Shown here one piece after another: positions 35,682 through 46,401 of a DNA stretch of 64,000 bases. The notes under the pieces are model-generated. The model had not been told where the DNA came from, searched no databases, and saw only the letters and a program-made list of their open reading frames with translations. The first letter of the stretch is position 1; the number at the start of each line of letters is the position of its first letter. The stretch lies in assembly GCF_040549485.1 (NCBI RefSeq), contig NZ_JBEPTK010000004.1, positions 186,001 to 250,000 on the forward strand, written 5' to 3'. This DNA is from Constrictibacter sp. MBR-5 (GTDB taxonomy: Bacteria > Pseudomonadota > Alphaproteobacteria > JAJUGE01). Both the position numbers and the translations under genes were made by a program.

Positions 35682-36791
35682 ATGGATTTCGGGCTTTTCA
35701 CCATGCCCTCGCACCCGCCGGAGCGGTCGTTGCGCGACGGGCACGAATGGGACCTCCAGGTCCTGCGCTGGGCCGACGAGATGGGCTTCACCGAGGCCTG
35801 GATCGGCGAGCATCACACCGCCCCCTGGGAACCGCATCCCTCCCCCGACCTGCTCGTCGCCCAGGCGCTGATGCAGACCAAGAACATCCGTCTCGGACCG
35901 GGCGGCTTCCTGCTGCCCTACCACCACCCGGCCGAACTGGCCAACCGCGTCGCCATGCTCGACCACATCTCCGGCGGCCGGCTGAATTTCGGCGTGGCGG
36001 CCAGCGGTCTGCCGAGCGACTGGGCGATGTTCCAGGTCGATGGCATGTCCGGCCAGAACCGCGACATGACCCGCGAGGCGCTGGAGATCATCCTGCGCAT
36101 GTGGGGGCCCGAGGAGACTTTCGAGCATCGCGGCAAATACTGGTCGGTCGACAAGCCCGGCACGATGTTCGGCTTCCTCAAGCCGCACATAAAGCCGCTG
36201 CAGCAGCCGCACCCGCCGATCGGCGTCGCCGGCCTCAGCAAGAACTCCGACACGCTGAAGCTCGCCGGCGAGCGCGGCTTCATCCCGATGAGCCTCAACC
36301 TGAACCCCGCCTACGTCTCCAGCCACTGGGATTCGGTCGAGGAGGGTGCGCGGCGCACCGGCCGCACGCCGCAGCGCAGCGAGTGGCGGCTGGTCCGCGA
36401 AATCTTCGTCGCCGAGACCGACGAGGAGGCGTGGCGCCTCTCGGTCGGCGGCATGATGGGCCGGATGATGGGCGAGTATTTCCTGCCGCTGCTCGAGAAT
36501 TTCGGCTTCAAGGAGTATCTGAAGCACGCCCCCGACGTGCCCGACAGCGACGTCACGGTCGAATACTGCGCCCGGCACAACTGGCTCGTGGGCTCCCCCG
36601 CGACGGTCGCCGAGAAGCTGGAGAAGGTCTACGACGAGGTCGGCGGCTTCGGCAGCCTGCTCGTCTTCGGCTTCGACTATGCCGAGAATCCCGAAGCCTG
36701 GCGGACCTCCATGGGCCTGATCCAGAGCGAGGTCGTGCCACGGGTGAAGCACCTGATGCCGAAGGTCGCCGCGGCGGCCGCGGCGGAATGA
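35682..36791 (+). CDS. LLM-class flavin-dependent oxidoreductase
   Basis: 369-residue luciferase-like monooxygenase-fold protein, using FMNH2 or F420. Characteristic stretches are [54 protein letters not shown] and [27 protein letters not shown] precedes the ATG. Substrate unknown; relatives attack alkanesulfonates, long-chain alkanes or limonene. The nitronate monooxygenase-like gene follows after a 120-nt gap holding an inverted repeat, so the two flavoenzymes may act together. Confidence 0.9.
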   Translation: MDFGLFTMPSHPPERSLRDGHEWDLQVLRWADEMGFTEAWIGEHHTAPWEPHPSPDLLVAQALMQTKNIRLGPGGFLLPYHHPAELANRVAMLDHISGGRLNFGVAASGLPSDWAMFQVDGMSGQNRDMTREALEIILRMWGPEETFEHRGKYWSVDKPGTMFGFLKPHIKPLQQPHPPIGVAGLSKNSDTLKLAGERGFIPMSLNLNPAYVSSHWDSVEEGARRTGRTPQRSEWRLVREIFVAETDEEAWRLSVGGMMGRMMGEYFLPLLENFGFKEYLKHAPDVPDSDVTVEYCARHNWLVGSPATVAEKLEKVYDEVGGFGSLLVFGFDYAENPEAWRTSMGLIQSEVVPRVKHLMPKVAAAAAAE

Positions 36792-36803
36792 TGGCGGCAT
36801 CAC

Positions 36804-36888
36804 CGTAGGGGCGGGGCTTGCCCTGCCCCGATCGAGATCATCAGCATCACGGTCGTGTCGCGAGGGCCGGGCAAGCCCGGCCCCTACG
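36804..36888. repeat. 85-bp inverted-repeat element with internal hairpins
   Basis: Arms of 20 bp (36804-36823 and 36869-36888, one mismatch) are inverted around 45 nt. Each arm region also folds alone: GGGCCGGGC-AA-GCCCGGCCC at 36864-36883, and CGGGGC/GCCCCG in the first arm. The arm begins CGTAGGGGC, similar to dispersed GTAGGGGCGGG palindromes in other genomes. It is probably a REP/MITE-like repeat copy and may also act as a transcript-stabilising structure. Confidence 0.7.
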
Positions 36889-36911
36889 CGCCGTCGGCAG
36901 CAGGAGAAAAC

Positions 36912-38051
36912 ATGAAAAACAAACTCTGCGAGCAGTTCGGCATCGACTTTCCGCTCTTCGCCTTTAGCCACTGCCGCGACGTCGTGGCGGAGGTGACCAA
37001 TGCCGGCGGCGTCGGCGTCCTCGGTGCCGTCGGCCACACGCCGGAGAGCCTGGAGATCGAGCTCTCCTGGATCGACGAGAAGGTGAAGGGCCGGCCCTAC
37101 GGCATCGACCTGCTGATCCCGAACAAGCTGGAGGCGAAGGAAGGCGGCCTCACCGCCGCCGACATCGAGGCGCGCGTGCCGCCCGAGCATCGGCGTTATG
37201 TCGAGGACCTGCTCGCCGAGCACGGCATCGACACCAGCGACCTGTGGGCCGACAAGGTCGGCGCCGACTATGGCGACAACCTGCGCGAGGCCGGCGCCTC
37301 GAAGCTGCTCGACGTCGCCTTCGACCACCCGATCGCACTGGTGGTGAATGCGCTCGGCGTGCCGCCCGCCTCGATGATCGAGCGCGCCCGAGCGCGCGGC
37401 ATTCCGGTCGGCGCCCTCACCGGCGCGCGCGAGCACGCCCTGCGCCACGCCGAGGCCGGCGTCGACATTCTGATCGTCTCGGGCACCGAGGCCGGCGGCC
37501 ATTGCGGCGAGGTCTCGACCATGGTGCTGGTGCCGGAGGTGCTGCGCGCGCTGGAGCCGTGGGGCGACCGCGTCAAGGTCCTCGCCGCCGGCGGCATCGT
37601 CACCGGCCGCCAGATGGCGGCCTGCATGGCGATGGGAGCCGCGGGCGTCTGGACCGGCTCGGTCTGGCTGACCACCGCCGAGGCGGAGACGATCCCGACG
37701 GTGAAGGAGAAGATGCTGGCCGCGACGTCGCGCGACACCGTCCGTTCGCGCGGCCGTACCGGCAAATATACGCGCCAGCTCCGCTCCGCCTGGACCGACG
37801 CCTGGCACGCGCCAGACGCACCCAGTCCGCTGCACATGCCCTTCCAGGGCCTGCTCAGCCGCCCCGCCATGGCCAAGATCGACAAGCTGGCCGAAGGCGG
37901 CCATGCCGGCGCGAAGCAGCTCGCCACCTACTATGTCGGCCAGGGCGTCGGCCTGATGGAGACGCCGCAGACGACGCGACAGGTGGTCGCTTCCTTCATG
38001 GAGGACTATGCCGAGGCGGTCGAGCGGCTGACGGCGACCCTCGCGGAATAG
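36912..38051 (+). CDS. Nitronate monooxygenase-type FMN oxidoreductase
   Basis: 379-residue TIM-barrel flavoprotein of the nitronate monooxygenase/2-nitropropane dioxygenase family. It begins [20 protein letters not shown] with CAGGAG ahead of the ATG. FMN-binding segments are [39 protein letters not shown] and [20 protein letters not shown]. The active-site histidine equivalent of class I enzymes (GGH) is present. Real substrate unknown. Follows the LLM gene on the same strand. Confidence 0.9.
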   Translation: MKNKLCEQFGIDFPLFAFSHCRDVVAEVTNAGGVGVLGAVGHTPESLEIELSWIDEKVKGRPYGIDLLIPNKLEAKEGGLTAADIEARVPPEHRRYVEDLLAEHGIDTSDLWADKVGADYGDNLREAGASKLLDVAFDHPIALVVNALGVPPASMIERARARGIPVGALTGAREHALRHAEAGVDILIVSGTEAGGHCGEVSTMVLVPEVLRALEPWGDRVKVLAAGGIVTGRQMAACMAMGAAGVWTGSVWLTTAEAETIPTVKEKMLAATSRDTVRSRGRTGKYTRQLRSAWTDAWHAPDAPSPLHMPFQGLLSRPAMAKIDKLAEGGHAGAKQLATYYVGQGVGLMETPQTTRQVVASFMEDYAEAVERLTATLAE

Positions 38052-38053
38052 GC

Positions 38054-39004
38054 TCAGGCGGGCGCGGCCCGCGCCCGCTCGTGTTCGTGAGCATGCTCAT
38101 GGGCATGATCATGCGCATCGGTGCACCGGCCGCGCTCGAGCTGGATCGTCGCATGCTCGATACCGTAGCGCTCGGCCACTTCGCGCTGCAGCCGGTGCAG
38201 CACGGCGTCGTGGTCGGCGTCCTCGGCGATGGTCGCGTGCATCGTCAGCAGCGGCCGCTCGGGCGTCAGCGACCAGGCGTGCACGTGATGCACGTCGAGC
38301 ACCCCCGGCACGGCTTTCGTCAGGGCCTCGCGCAGCGCGGGGACGTCCAGACCCTCCGGCGCGCTCTCCATCAGCACGTTCCACGACTGCCGCACCAGCA
38401 CCCAGGCGCTGCGCAGGATCAGCAGCGCGACGAGCACGGAGAGGATCGGGTCGATCGGCATCCAGCCGGTCCACATGATGACACCGGCCGCAACGATGGC
38501 CGCGATCGACCCCAGTAGGTCGCCCATCACGTGCAGCACCGCACCTCGAATGTTCAGGTTCTCGCGGCTGCCGCCGTGCAGGATGGCGAAGGCGGCGAGA
38601 TTCACCAGGAGGCCGAGGACGGCGATGACCAGCATCGTCCCGCCCAGCACCTCGACCGGCGCGAACAGCCGGCGCACGGCCTCGACGGCGATCCATGCCG
38701 CGATGGCGAGAAGGGTCCCGCCATTGATCAGCGCCGCCAGGATCTGAAACCGGTGGTGGCCGTAGGATCGCTCCGGCGTCGCGCGCCGCCGGCCGATGCG
38801 GAAGGCATACCAAGCGAGACCCAGCGCCGCCGTGTCGGCCAGCATGTGCCCGGCGTCTGCCAGCAGCGCCAGCGACCCCGACAGGATCCCGCCCACGGCC
38901 TCGGCGACCATGAATCCGCCCGTCAGTGCCAGCGCGAGCAGCACCCGCCGCTCGTCGCCCGCGTGGACGTGCTGGTGGTGGTGATGTCCGTGACCGGCGC
39001 CCAT
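38054..39004 (-). CDS. Cation diffusion facilitator (CzcD/ZitB-like)
   Basis: 316-residue CDF transporter exporting Zn2+ or similar ions in exchange for protons. Six transmembrane helices (about 18-205) carry the metal-site HMLADTAAL (HxxxD type) in TM2 and HVMGDLLGS in TM5. Histidine-rich tails occur at both ends ([11 protein letters not shown] and [14 protein letters not shown]), which probably gather metal. ATG 39004 follows AGGTG; GTG 39010 is the alternative. The C-terminal cytoplasmic domain (about 210-300) is typical. Confidence 0.93.
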   Translation of the reverse strand: MGAGHGHHHHQHVHAGDERRVLLALALTGGFMVAEAVGGILSGSLALLADAGHMLADTAALGLAWYAFRIGRRRATPERSYGHHRFQILAALINGGTLLAIAAWIAVEAVRRLFAPVEVLGGTMLVIAVLGLLVNLAAFAILHGGSRENLNIRGAVLHVMGDLLGSIAAIVAAGVIMWTGWMPIDPILSVLVALLILRSAWVLVRQSWNVLMESAPEGLDVPALREALTKAVPGVLDVHHVHAWSLTPERPLLTMHATIAEDADHDAVLHRLQREVAERYGIEHATIQLERGRCTDAHDHAHEHAHEHERARAAPA

Positions 39005-39097
39005 GGGCACACCTGCGAAGCGTTCGAACTTCCCTCTAGCTCGCCCCTCTACCGCCTATAGGGTCAATGGCCCCGATGCCGCAGGCGTTCCGGTCCC

Positions 39098-40519
39098 CTA
39101 TTCGCGCTCGATCCAGGCGATCCGCAGCGTGTTCGTCGCGCCCGGGGTGCCGAAGGGAACGCCGGCGGTGATCACCACCTTGTCGCCCGGCCCGGCATAC
39201 TCCTCGCGGTGCGCGATCGCCCGCGCCTTCTGCACCATGCTGGCGAAGCTGGTGACGTCGCTGGTGTGGACGCTGTGCACGCCCCAGACCAGCGACAGCC
39301 GCCGCGCCGTGCGCATGTCGGAGGTCAGGCCGAGGATCGGCACGTCCGGCCGCTCGCGCGCCGCACGCTGCGTCGTGGCGCCCGAGGTCGTGTAGGTGAC
39401 GATGGCCGAGGCTCCGACGGTATGCGCCACCTGGCGCGCGGCCGCGGAAATCGCATCGGCGGCGTTCGCCTGCGGCTGCCAGTGCTCCGCATCCATGATG
39501 CCGCGATAGTGCGGGTCGCTCTCGGTCCGGCGGATGATCCGGTTCATGATGCCGACCGCCTCGCGCGGATACTGGCCGGCGGCCGTCTCGGCCGACAGCA
39601 TCACTGCGTCGGCGCCGTCGTAGACGGCCGTCGCCACGTCCGAAGCCTCGGCCCGCGTCGGCGACGGCGAGCCGACCATCGACTCCAGCATCTGCGTCGC
39701 GACGATCACCGGCTTGCCGGCGTCGCGGCAGGCGCGGACGATCTGCTTCTGCAGGCTCGGCACGTCCTCGGGCGGCATCTCCACGCCCAGGTCGCCGCGC
39801 GCCACCATCACCGCGTCGGACATGTCGATCAGTTCGTCGAGCCGCTGGATCGCGGCCGGCTTCTCCAGCTTGATCAGGACCGACGCCCGCCCGGCGATCA
39901 ACTTGCGCGCCTCGGCCACGTCCTCCGGCCGCTGCACGAAGGACAGCGCGATCCAGTCGACGCCCGCGTCCAGCGCGAAGCGCATGTCGTCACGGTCCTT
40001 GTCGGTCAGCGCCGATATCGGCAGCATCACCCCCGGCACGTTGACGCCCTTGCGGTCCGAAAGCTCGCCCCCGGCGATGACTTCGGTGTCCGCGAAGGTC
40101 GGTCCGCACTCCAGGATGCGCAGCCTGATCCGCCCGTCGTTCAGCAGCAGGTCGGTGCCGACCTCCAGCGCCTTGAAGATCTCCGGGTGCGGCAGGCGGG
40201 CGCCGTGGACGTCGCCGGTCTTGCGCTTCAGCTCCAGCCGGAACCGGTGTCCCGCCTTCAGTTCGACGGGCCCGCCGGCGAACGTCCCGACGCGCAGCTT
40301 AGGCCCCTGCAGGTCCGCCATGACGCCGATCGGCCGTCCCAGCCTGCGCTCCAGCTTGCGGATCGCGTCCAGGCGGGCCGCGTGCTCGTCGTGGCTACCG
40401 TGGCTGAAATTCAGGCGGAAGATGTCGACGCCCTGCTCGAAGAGCGCGGCGATCATCTCCGGGCTGGAGCTTGCCGGTCCCAGCGTCGCTACGATCTTCG
40501 CGCTGCGTCTACGTCGCAT
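39098..40519 (-). CDS. pyk: Pyruvate kinase
   Basis: 473-residue glycolytic enzyme making pyruvate and ATP from PEP and ADP. Diagnostic blocks: AKIVATLGPASSSPEMI, RLNFSHGSHDEH, VMADLQGPKLRVG, active-site LIKLEKPAAIQRLDEL, VMVARGDLGVEM and VMLSAETAAGQYP. The C-terminal regulatory domain is complete. It follows glycerate 2-kinase by 57 nt; together they turn glycerate into pyruvate, as in tartrate (ttu) clusters. Confidence 0.96.
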   Translation of the reverse strand: MRRRRSAKIVATLGPASSSPEMIAALFEQGVDIFRLNFSHGSHDEHAARLDAIRKLERRLGRPIGVMADLQGPKLRVGTFAGGPVELKAGHRFRLELKRKTGDVHGARLPHPEIFKALEVGTDLLLNDGRIRLRILECGPTFADTEVIAGGELSDRKGVNVPGVMLPISALTDKDRDDMRFALDAGVDWIALSFVQRPEDVAEARKLIAGRASVLIKLEKPAAIQRLDELIDMSDAVMVARGDLGVEMPPEDVPSLQKQIVRACRDAGKPVIVATQMLESMVGSPSPTRAEASDVATAVYDGADAVMLSAETAAGQYPREAVGIMNRIIRRTESDPHYRGIMDAEHWQPQANAADAISAAARQVAHTVGASAIVTYTTSGATTQRAARERPDVPILGLTSDMRTARRLSLVWGVHSVHTSDVTSFASMVQKARAIAHREEYAGPGDKVVITAGVPFGTPGATNTLRIAWIERE

Positions 40520-40576
40520 GCCTGGCCTGTCCCGATTCGCGTTTCAGTCTGTGCCGGCGGAACCGGCGGACGCCCT

Positions 40577-41845
40577 TCAGGCCGGCGAGCCGACGAAAAT
40601 GGCGCGGAAGTCGTTGACGTTCGTGCGCGTCGGCCCGGTGACAAGGAGTGCGCCGAGCTTTTCGAAGAGCGAATAGGCATCGTTGTCGGCCAGCATCCCG
40701 GCCGGATCAAGTCCCAGCGCCCGCGCCCGAGCCAGCGTTTCCGGTCCGATCAGCGCACCGGCATTGTCCTCGCTGCCGTCGATGCCGTCCGTATCGCAGG
40801 CGATGGCATGGATGCGGCCATGGCCCTGCAGCGCGATGGCGAGTCCCAGCAGGAACTCGGCGTTGCGCCCGCCGCGGCCGTTGCCGCGCACCGTCACCGT
40901 CGTCTCGCCGCCGGACAGAACCACGCACGGCGCCGGAACCGGCTGGCCGCGGTCGGCGACCTGCCGTGCGATGGCCGCCAGCACCCGGGCCACCTCGCGC
41001 GCCTCGCCTTCGATGCTGTCGGACAGCACCAGCGGCGCCAGCCCCATCGCGCGCGCCGCGGCGGCCGCGGCGTCCAGTGCCTCCTGCGGCGTCGCGATCA
41101 TCCGCAGTTCGGTCCGCTCGAAGACCGCGTCGCCCGGCTTCGGCGTCTCGGCCGCCGGATCGTCCAGGTGGCGCCGCACCGCCTCGGGCACGGCGATGTG
41201 GTAGCGGCGCAGGACCGCCAGCGCGTCGGCGCGCGTCGTCGGGTCCGGCACGGTGGGCCCGGAGGCGATCACCGAAGGGTCGTCGCCCGGCACGTCGGAG
41301 ATCGCCAGGGTCACCACCCGCGCCGGCGCCGCTCGCTGCGCCAGCCGTCCGCCCTTGATCGCCGACAGGTGCTTGCGCACCGCGTTCATCTCGTCGATCG
41401 CGGCGCCCGAACGCAGCAACGCCCGCGTGACCGCCTGCTTGTCCTCCAGGCTGATCCCAGCCGCCGGCTGCACCAGCAGGGCCGAGCCGCCGCCCGAGAT
41501 CAGGCACAGCACCAGGTCGTCGGCGCCGAGGCCGTCGACCTGCGCCATCACGTGCGCCGCGGCCTCGCGGCCGGCGGCGTCCGGCATCGGATGCCCCGCC
41601 TCGACCACATCGATGCGGCTGCACGGCAGGCCGTGGCCGTAGCGGGTGACGACGACGCCCTCGATCGGCCCCGGCCAACTGTCCTCGACCGCCTTGGCCA
41701 TGGCCGCCGCCGCCTTGCCCGCGCCGACCACCACGGTGCGCCCGCGCGGCGGCTCCGGCAGGTTGGGCGGCACCACGCGCAACGGATCCGCCCGCGCCAC
41801 GGCGGCGTCGAAGAGGCGGCGGAGAATGTCGGCGGGTTCGGCCAT
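40577..41845 (-). CDS. ttuD: Glycerate 2-kinase (TtuD/MOFRL type)
   Basis: 422-residue class II glycerate kinase, phosphorylating D-glycerate to 2-phosphoglycerate. The N-terminal DUF4147 domain has VVVGAGKAAAAMAKAVE and CLISGGGSALL; the C-terminal MOFRL domain has VVLSGGETTVTV and GRGGRNAEFLLGLAI with DGIDGSEDNAGAL. It precedes pyk, as does ttuD with ttuE in Agrobacterium tartrate utilisation. No tartronate semialdehyde reductase gene is in the window. The RND outer-membrane gene lies 44 nt upstream. Confidence 0.94.
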   Translation of the reverse strand: MAEPADILRRLFDAAVARADPLRVVPPNLPEPPRGRTVVVGAGKAAAAMAKAVEDSWPGPIEGVVVTRYGHGLPCSRIDVVEAGHPMPDAAGREAAAHVMAQVDGLGADDLVLCLISGGGSALLVQPAAGISLEDKQAVTRALLRSGAAIDEMNAVRKHLSAIKGGRLAQRAAPARVVTLAISDVPGDDPSVIASGPTVPDPTTRADALAVLRRYHIAVPEAVRRHLDDPAAETPKPGDAVFERTELRMIATPQEALDAAAAAARAMGLAPLVLSDSIEGEAREVARVLAAIARQVADRGQPVPAPCVVLSGGETTVTVRGNGRGGRNAEFLLGLAIALQGHGRIHAIACDTDGIDGSEDNAGALIGPETLARARALGLDPAGMLADNDAYSLFEKLGALLVTGPTRTNVNDFRAIFVGSPA

Positions 41846-41889
41846 CGGCAGAGGTTAACCGATTGCCATGACGGTTGAAATGCTGCGGC

Positions 41890-43296
41890 TTACACGTCCG
41901 CGCCGGGCTCGGGCAGCACCGGGCCGCCGAGGGCCCGATAGAGCGCGATCGCCTCCTGCGCCAGCACCGTCTCCGCCTCGGCGAGGGCGAGACGCGAGTC
42001 GGTCAGTTCGCGCTGCGCGTCCAGCACGTCGATGAATCCGGCGAGACCCTGCGTATAGAGCGAACGTGCCCGTTCCGCCGCCTCGTCGTTGGCCGCGACA
42101 GCGTCGCGCAGGGCGGCGGCCCTGTCGCGTGCGCCGGCATGACCGATCAGGGCGGCCTCCACCGCCTCCACCGCGTCGAGCAGCGTCTGGCGGTAGGCCA
42201 CCAGCGCCTGCCGGGCGCGCGCTTCGGCCGCGTCGATGTCGGCCCGGCGGGCGCCCGCGTCGAACAGCGGGACGTCCAGCACGGCGCTCAGCGATCCGAC
42301 CACCGCCGTCACGATCCCGCCGGCCCCCAGTCCCCCGACGTCGATGCCGATCGACCCGGGGATCGTCAGCCTCGGGTAGAGCGCCGCCTGGGCGACGCCG
42401 ACCTCGGCCGCCGTCACGGCAATGGCATATTCCGCCGCCCGCATGTCGGGCCGCCGCCGCAGCAGATCGGCCGGCACCCCGACGCCGGGTCCGCGTTCGA
42501 GCACCGGCACCGGGCGCGGCGGCTCGAGACGGGCGGAGACGGTGCCGGGCAGCGTGCCAGCGAGGACCGCGATCGCGTTCTTCGTCCGTTCGATCTCGAC
42601 CCGGATCGGCGGCAGTTCGCTCGCGAGCTGCGCCACGGCCGCCTCGGCCCGGACGCGGTCGAGGCCGGTGGCGAGCCCCGCATCGACCCGTTCCCCGACC
42701 AGTTGCAGCGTGCGCTGCTGCAGGTCCAGCGAGTCTTCCGCCAGCGCGAAGCGCAGCTGTGCGCCCCGCAGCGAGACGTAGAGGTTCGCCATGTCCGCCG
42801 CGACCGTCAGCGCCGCGGCCGCGCGCAACGCCTCCTGCCGGAACGCCTCCGCCCGCAGTGCCGCGCGTTGCGCGCGCAGACCCCCGAACAGGTCGGCGTC
42901 CCAGTTGAAGCCGAGCAGCGCATCGGCGGCGCCCTCGGCCTCCGTGCCGTCGTCGTCCGAGCGGAGGTCGCCGCCGACCGAGGCACTGCCGTCCAGCGTC
43001 GGGTAGAGACGCGACCCTGCCACGCGGGCCTCGGCCCGCGCCTCGCGCACCCGCAGCCGCGCCGTCTCTATGTCGAGATTCCGGGCGAGCGCGGTCTCGA
43101 CCAGCTCGGTCAGGACCGGATCCTCGAAGCCTTCCCACCAGCGGGTGTCCGGATCCCCCGCCACCTCGATCGGCGGAACGGGCGCCCTGTAGGCCGCCTG
43201 CAGCGGCGGCTCCGGCGCCTCGGACACCAGGCCGAAGCGCGCACAGCCCGACAGCAGCGCGCCGGCGCACAGCAGAGCGGCGATCCTGCGGTTCAC
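41890..43296 (-). CDS. NodT-family RND outer-membrane lipoprotein
   Basis: 468-residue TolC-like efflux channel. The GTG at 43296 overlaps the RND stop (GTGA) and gives a lipoprotein signal (MNRRIAALLCAGALLSGC) with lipobox LSGC. Two OEP repeats are present: WWEGFEDPVLTELVETALARN and the RRRPDMRAAEYAIAVTAAEVG block starting the second. Works with the two genes upstream as a tripartite pump. Longer starts lack a signal peptide. Confidence 0.93.
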   Translation of the reverse strand: MNRRIAALLCAGALLSGCARFGLVSEAPEPPLQAAYRAPVPPIEVAGDPDTRWWEGFEDPVLTELVETALARNLDIETARLRVREARAEARVAGSRLYPTLDGSASVGGDLRSDDDGTEAEGAADALLGFNWDADLFGGLRAQRAALRAEAFRQEALRAAAALTVAADMANLYVSLRGAQLRFALAEDSLDLQQRTLQLVGERVDAGLATGLDRVRAEAAVAQLASELPPIRVEIERTKNAIAVLAGTLPGTVSARLEPPRPVPVLERGPGVGVPADLLRRRPDMRAAEYAIAVTAAEVGVAQAALYPRLTIPGSIGIDVGGLGAGGIVTAVVGSLSAVLDVPLFDAGARRADIDAAEARARQALVAYRQTLLDAVEAVEAALIGHAGARDRAAALRDAVAANDEAAERARSLYTQGLAGFIDVLDAQRELTDSRLALAEAETVLAQEAIALYRALGGPVLPEPGADV

Positions 43297-46200
43297 TGTA
43301 CGGCCTCCGCCGCCCGGAGTTCTTCCGCCAGCCGCCGGTCGGTATCGCCGCGCGGCTTCGACAGCCGCGCCAGCGCCACATAGGCGACGGGCGTCAGGAA
43401 CAGGGTGAACAGGGTGGCGAGGCCCAGGCCGCCGAAGGCGACCCATCCGATCGCGGCCCGCGCCTCGGCCCCCGGTCCGCTGCCGATCACGAGCGGCAGG
43501 CCGCCCAGGACGGTAGAGATCATCGTCATCATCACCGGGCGCAGCCGGATGGTCGCCGCATTGCGCGCCGCCTCCGCCACGCTCTGTCCTTCGTCCCGCA
43601 GCTGGTTGGCGAACTCGACGATCAGGATGCCGTTCTTCGCCATCAGGCCGACCAGCATGACGAGGCCGATCTGGCTGTAGATGTTCAGCGACATCCCGGT
43701 CAGCCAGAGCGCCACGATGGCCGCCGCGATGCCGAACGGCACGGTGACCATGACGACCAAAGCACTGGCGAAACTCTCGAACTGCGCCGCCAGGACGAGC
43801 AGGACGACCACGATCGCGATCGCGAAGGTCAGGTAGACGCCGTAGGAGGTCTCCTCCAACGTCGCCGCCTGGTTCAGAAAGATCAGTTGAACGTCGGGCG
43901 GGAGAATGTCGGCCGCCACCCGCTCGACCGCCTCCATGGCTTCGCGCAGCGAATAGCCCGTCCCCAGGCCGGCGTCGATGGTGATCGCCCGGCGCTGTTC
44001 CTCGCGGTCCAGTTCGGGCGAGATGCCCGCCTCCTCCAGCGTCGCGATGGCGGAGAGCGGCACGAGCCGCCCGTCGTTGCCCGCGACGAACAGCGACCGC
44101 AGGTCCTCCGGATCGTCGAGCGTACCGGTCGAGGCGTGCAGCATGATCGGCACGGCCCGATCGTCGACGTTCAGGTCGGTCACGTCGTAGCCGTCGACCA
44201 TGGACCGGACGGCCATCGAAACGGCCTGCATGTCGATGCCCAGGTCGGCGACCCGCTCCCGGTCGATGCGCAGCGAGAGTTCCGGCTGCGTCGTGGCGAA
44301 ATCCAACCGCGGATCGGACAGTTCCGGCACATCGCGCAGCGCCGCCTCCAGCGCCGTCCCCACGTCGGCCAGGCGCTCGTAGCTCGTGCCCGTGATCGCG
44401 AACTCCAGGTCCAGACCGGCGTCGCGGAGGCCCAGGCTGTTCGGATTGGCGATGTTGATGCGCGCACCGGGGACCGCCTCCAGCGGCCCGCGCAGTTCGT
44501 CCGCGATCTCCTGCTGGCTGCGCGACCGCCTATCCCACGGCGCGAGAGTGCCGAGAATAAGGGCGCGGTTGAGATCCCACCGCCCGACGATGGCGAAGAC
44601 GCCCTCGATCTCGCCGGACTCCACATAGGGCTGGAGCAGCGCCTCGACCTGCGCCACCTGGCGGTCGGTATAGGAGAGCGCGACACCCTCGGGCCCGGAC
44701 AGGGTGATCTGGATCGCGCCGCGATCCTCGGCCGGCAGCAGTTCCTCGTCGAGCGAGCCGAACATCGCTGCGGCGACGGCCGCGAACAGCAGGGCGAGCC
44801 CCGCCAGCACGATCGGCGCCCGCAACGCCCGGTCGAGTACGTTGGCATAGAAACGGGCGAAGCTGCCGGCGACACGCCGCTGCAGCCCACCAGCCGCGTC
44901 CGTCCCGTCCGGAAGGCGGGAGGCGAGCATGGTGCCGAGGGTAAGTGCCACGAAGGACGAGATCGACACGGCGATAGCCATGACGAAGCCGAACTCGCCG
45001 AACAGCCGCCCCGCGTCCCCGGGCATGAAGGATATCGGCACGAACACCGAGGCCAGCGTCGCCGTGGTGGCGATGACGGCGAAGAACACCTGCCGCGTGC
45101 CCAGCACCGCCGCCGCCCGCGCCGCCGCCCCCTGCTGCCGCATGCGCTGGATGTTCTCCAGGACGACGATCGAATCGTCCACCACGAGGCCCGTCGCCAG
45201 CACCAGCGCCAGGAGCGTGAGGAGATTGACGGAGAAACCGAGCAGCCAGATCGCTGCGAGCGTTCCAATCAGCGATACGGGGATCGCCACCGCCGGGATC
45301 AGGGTCGCGCGCAGGGAGCCGATGAACAGCCAGATGACGCCTATGACGATCGTCACGGCCAGGAACAGGCTGATCACCACCTCGCGCACCGAGCCGCGGA
45401 TGAAGACGGCGTCGTCCGACGTCTTCACGATGCTCACGCCCTCGAGCCGCCCGTTCAGCCGCTCGATCGCGCGGTCCACGCCTTCCGCGATGGTGATGGT
45501 GTTCGACTGCGCCTGCCGCAGGACGCCGACGCCCAACACGAAGGATCCGTCGAACCTGGTGAAGGAGGTCGCCTCGGCCGGTCCGAACGAGACGTCGGCC
45601 ACATCGCCGATGCGGGTGCCGTTCCGGATGATCAGTCTTTCGATCTGCACCGTCTCGAAAACCGAGGCGTCGGCCCGGACGACGAGGCTCTGGTCGCCGG
45701 ATTCCAGGCTGCCCGCCGGAACGTCGAACGGGGCGTTCTCCAGCGCGGCCGCGACGTCGCCGAACGCCAGGCCGTAGCTGGCCAGCCGCAGGGGATCCAC
45801 CACGACGCGCAGCACACGCTCCTGATCGCCGTACATCGGCACGTCCGCCACGCCCGGCACGCCCGCCAGTTCGGGGACGATCTGGTCTTCGACGATTGTC
45901 GTCAGTTCGTCGCGCGTATAGGCGGTGCTGCTGATGGCGAGACGCACGACCGGGGAAGCGTCGTCGTCGGCCTTGATGACGACGACGTCCTCCACGTCCT
46001 CGGGCAGTTCCCGCTCGACGCGTGCGACCGCCTCGCGCAGGTCGTTGGCCGCGTCGATGAGGTCGATCGAGGGATAGAACTCGACGCGCACGCGCGCCGA
46101 CGTCTCTTCGCTCGCCGCGCTGATCGCGCGCACGCCCGACACCCGCGCCGCCGCGCCTTCGAGGATGCGCGTGACCTCGGCGTCCATCGTCTCCGGCGAG

Positions 46201-46400
46201 GCGCCGGGGAACGTCGCCCGGACCATCACGATGGGCCGATCCACGTCCGGGAGTTCCCGAACCTCGACGCCGAGAATGGCGGCGAGGCCGGCGATGACGA
46301 TCAGCAGGTTGGCCACGATGGTGAGGATCGGGCGGCGAACGCTTATGCTGGCGATGTCGTCGCGGGCCGGCGAAGCGGCGGGAGACTCGACGGCCGCCAT
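43293..46400 (-). CDS. RND efflux permease (HAE1 type)
   Basis: 1035-residue inner-membrane proton/drug antiporter. It starts MAAVESPAASPARDDIASIS, 1 nt after the adaptor stop, with GAAGG ahead. The N-terminal SVRRPILTIVANLLIVIAG, the proton-relay LALVLATGLVVDDSIVVLENI in TM4 and the second-half FANQLRDEGQSVAEAARNA are conserved. Twelve helices and two large periplasmic loops are as expected. The drug range cannot be predicted; many positions resemble MexF/AcrB-like and simpler HAE1 pumps. Confidence 0.95.
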   Translation of the reverse strand: MAAVESPAASPARDDIASISVRRPILTIVANLLIVIAGLAAILGVEVRELPDVDRPIVMVRATFPGASPETMDAEVTRILEGAAARVSGVRAISAASEETSARVRVEFYPSIDLIDAANDLREAVARVERELPEDVEDVVVIKADDDASPVVRLAISSTAYTRDELTTIVEDQIVPELAGVPGVADVPMYGDQERVLRVVVDPLRLASYGLAFGDVAAALENAPFDVPAGSLESGDQSLVVRADASVFETVQIERLIIRNGTRIGDVADVSFGPAEATSFTRFDGSFVLGVGVLRQAQSNTITIAEGVDRAIERLNGRLEGVSIVKTSDDAVFIRGSVREVVISLFLAVTIVIGVIWLFIGSLRATLIPAVAIPVSLIGTLAAIWLLGFSVNLLTLLALVLATGLVVDDSIVVLENIQRMRQQGAAARAAAVLGTRQVFFAVIATTATLASVFVPISFMPGDAGRLFGEFGFVMAIAVSISSFVALTLGTMLASRLPDGTDAAGGLQRRVAGSFARFYANVLDRALRAPIVLAGLALLFAAVAAAMFGSLDEELLPAEDRGAIQITLSGPEGVALSYTDRQVAQVEALLQPYVESGEIEGVFAIVGRWDLNRALILGTLAPWDRRSRSQQEIADELRGPLEAVPGARINIANPNSLGLRDAGLDLEFAITGTSYERLADVGTALEAALRDVPELSDPRLDFATTQPELSLRIDRERVADLGIDMQAVSMAVRSMVDGYDVTDLNVDDRAVPIMLHASTGTLDDPEDLRSLFVAGNDGRLVPLSAIATLEEAGISPELDREEQRRAITIDAGLGTGYSLREAMEAVERVAADILPPDVQLIFLNQAATLEETSYGVYLTFAIAIVVVLLVLAAQFESFASALVVMVTVPFGIAAAIVALWLTGMSLNIYSQIGLVMLVGLMAKNGILIVEFANQLRDEGQSVAEAARNAATIRLRPVMMTMISTVLGGLPLVIGSGPGAEARAAIGWVAFGGLGLATLFTLFLTPVAYVALARLSKPRGDTDRRLAEELRAAEAVQ

Positions 46401-46401
46401 C

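Noticed and set aside
34749-37904. A 1051-codon open frame on the minus strand
   Set aside because: Only its last 105 codons (phhB) are real. The rest is antisense to the metallopeptidase, LLM and nitronate monooxygenase-type genes, which have conserved motifs, and its own translation has no domain pattern. High GC commonly opens such frames.
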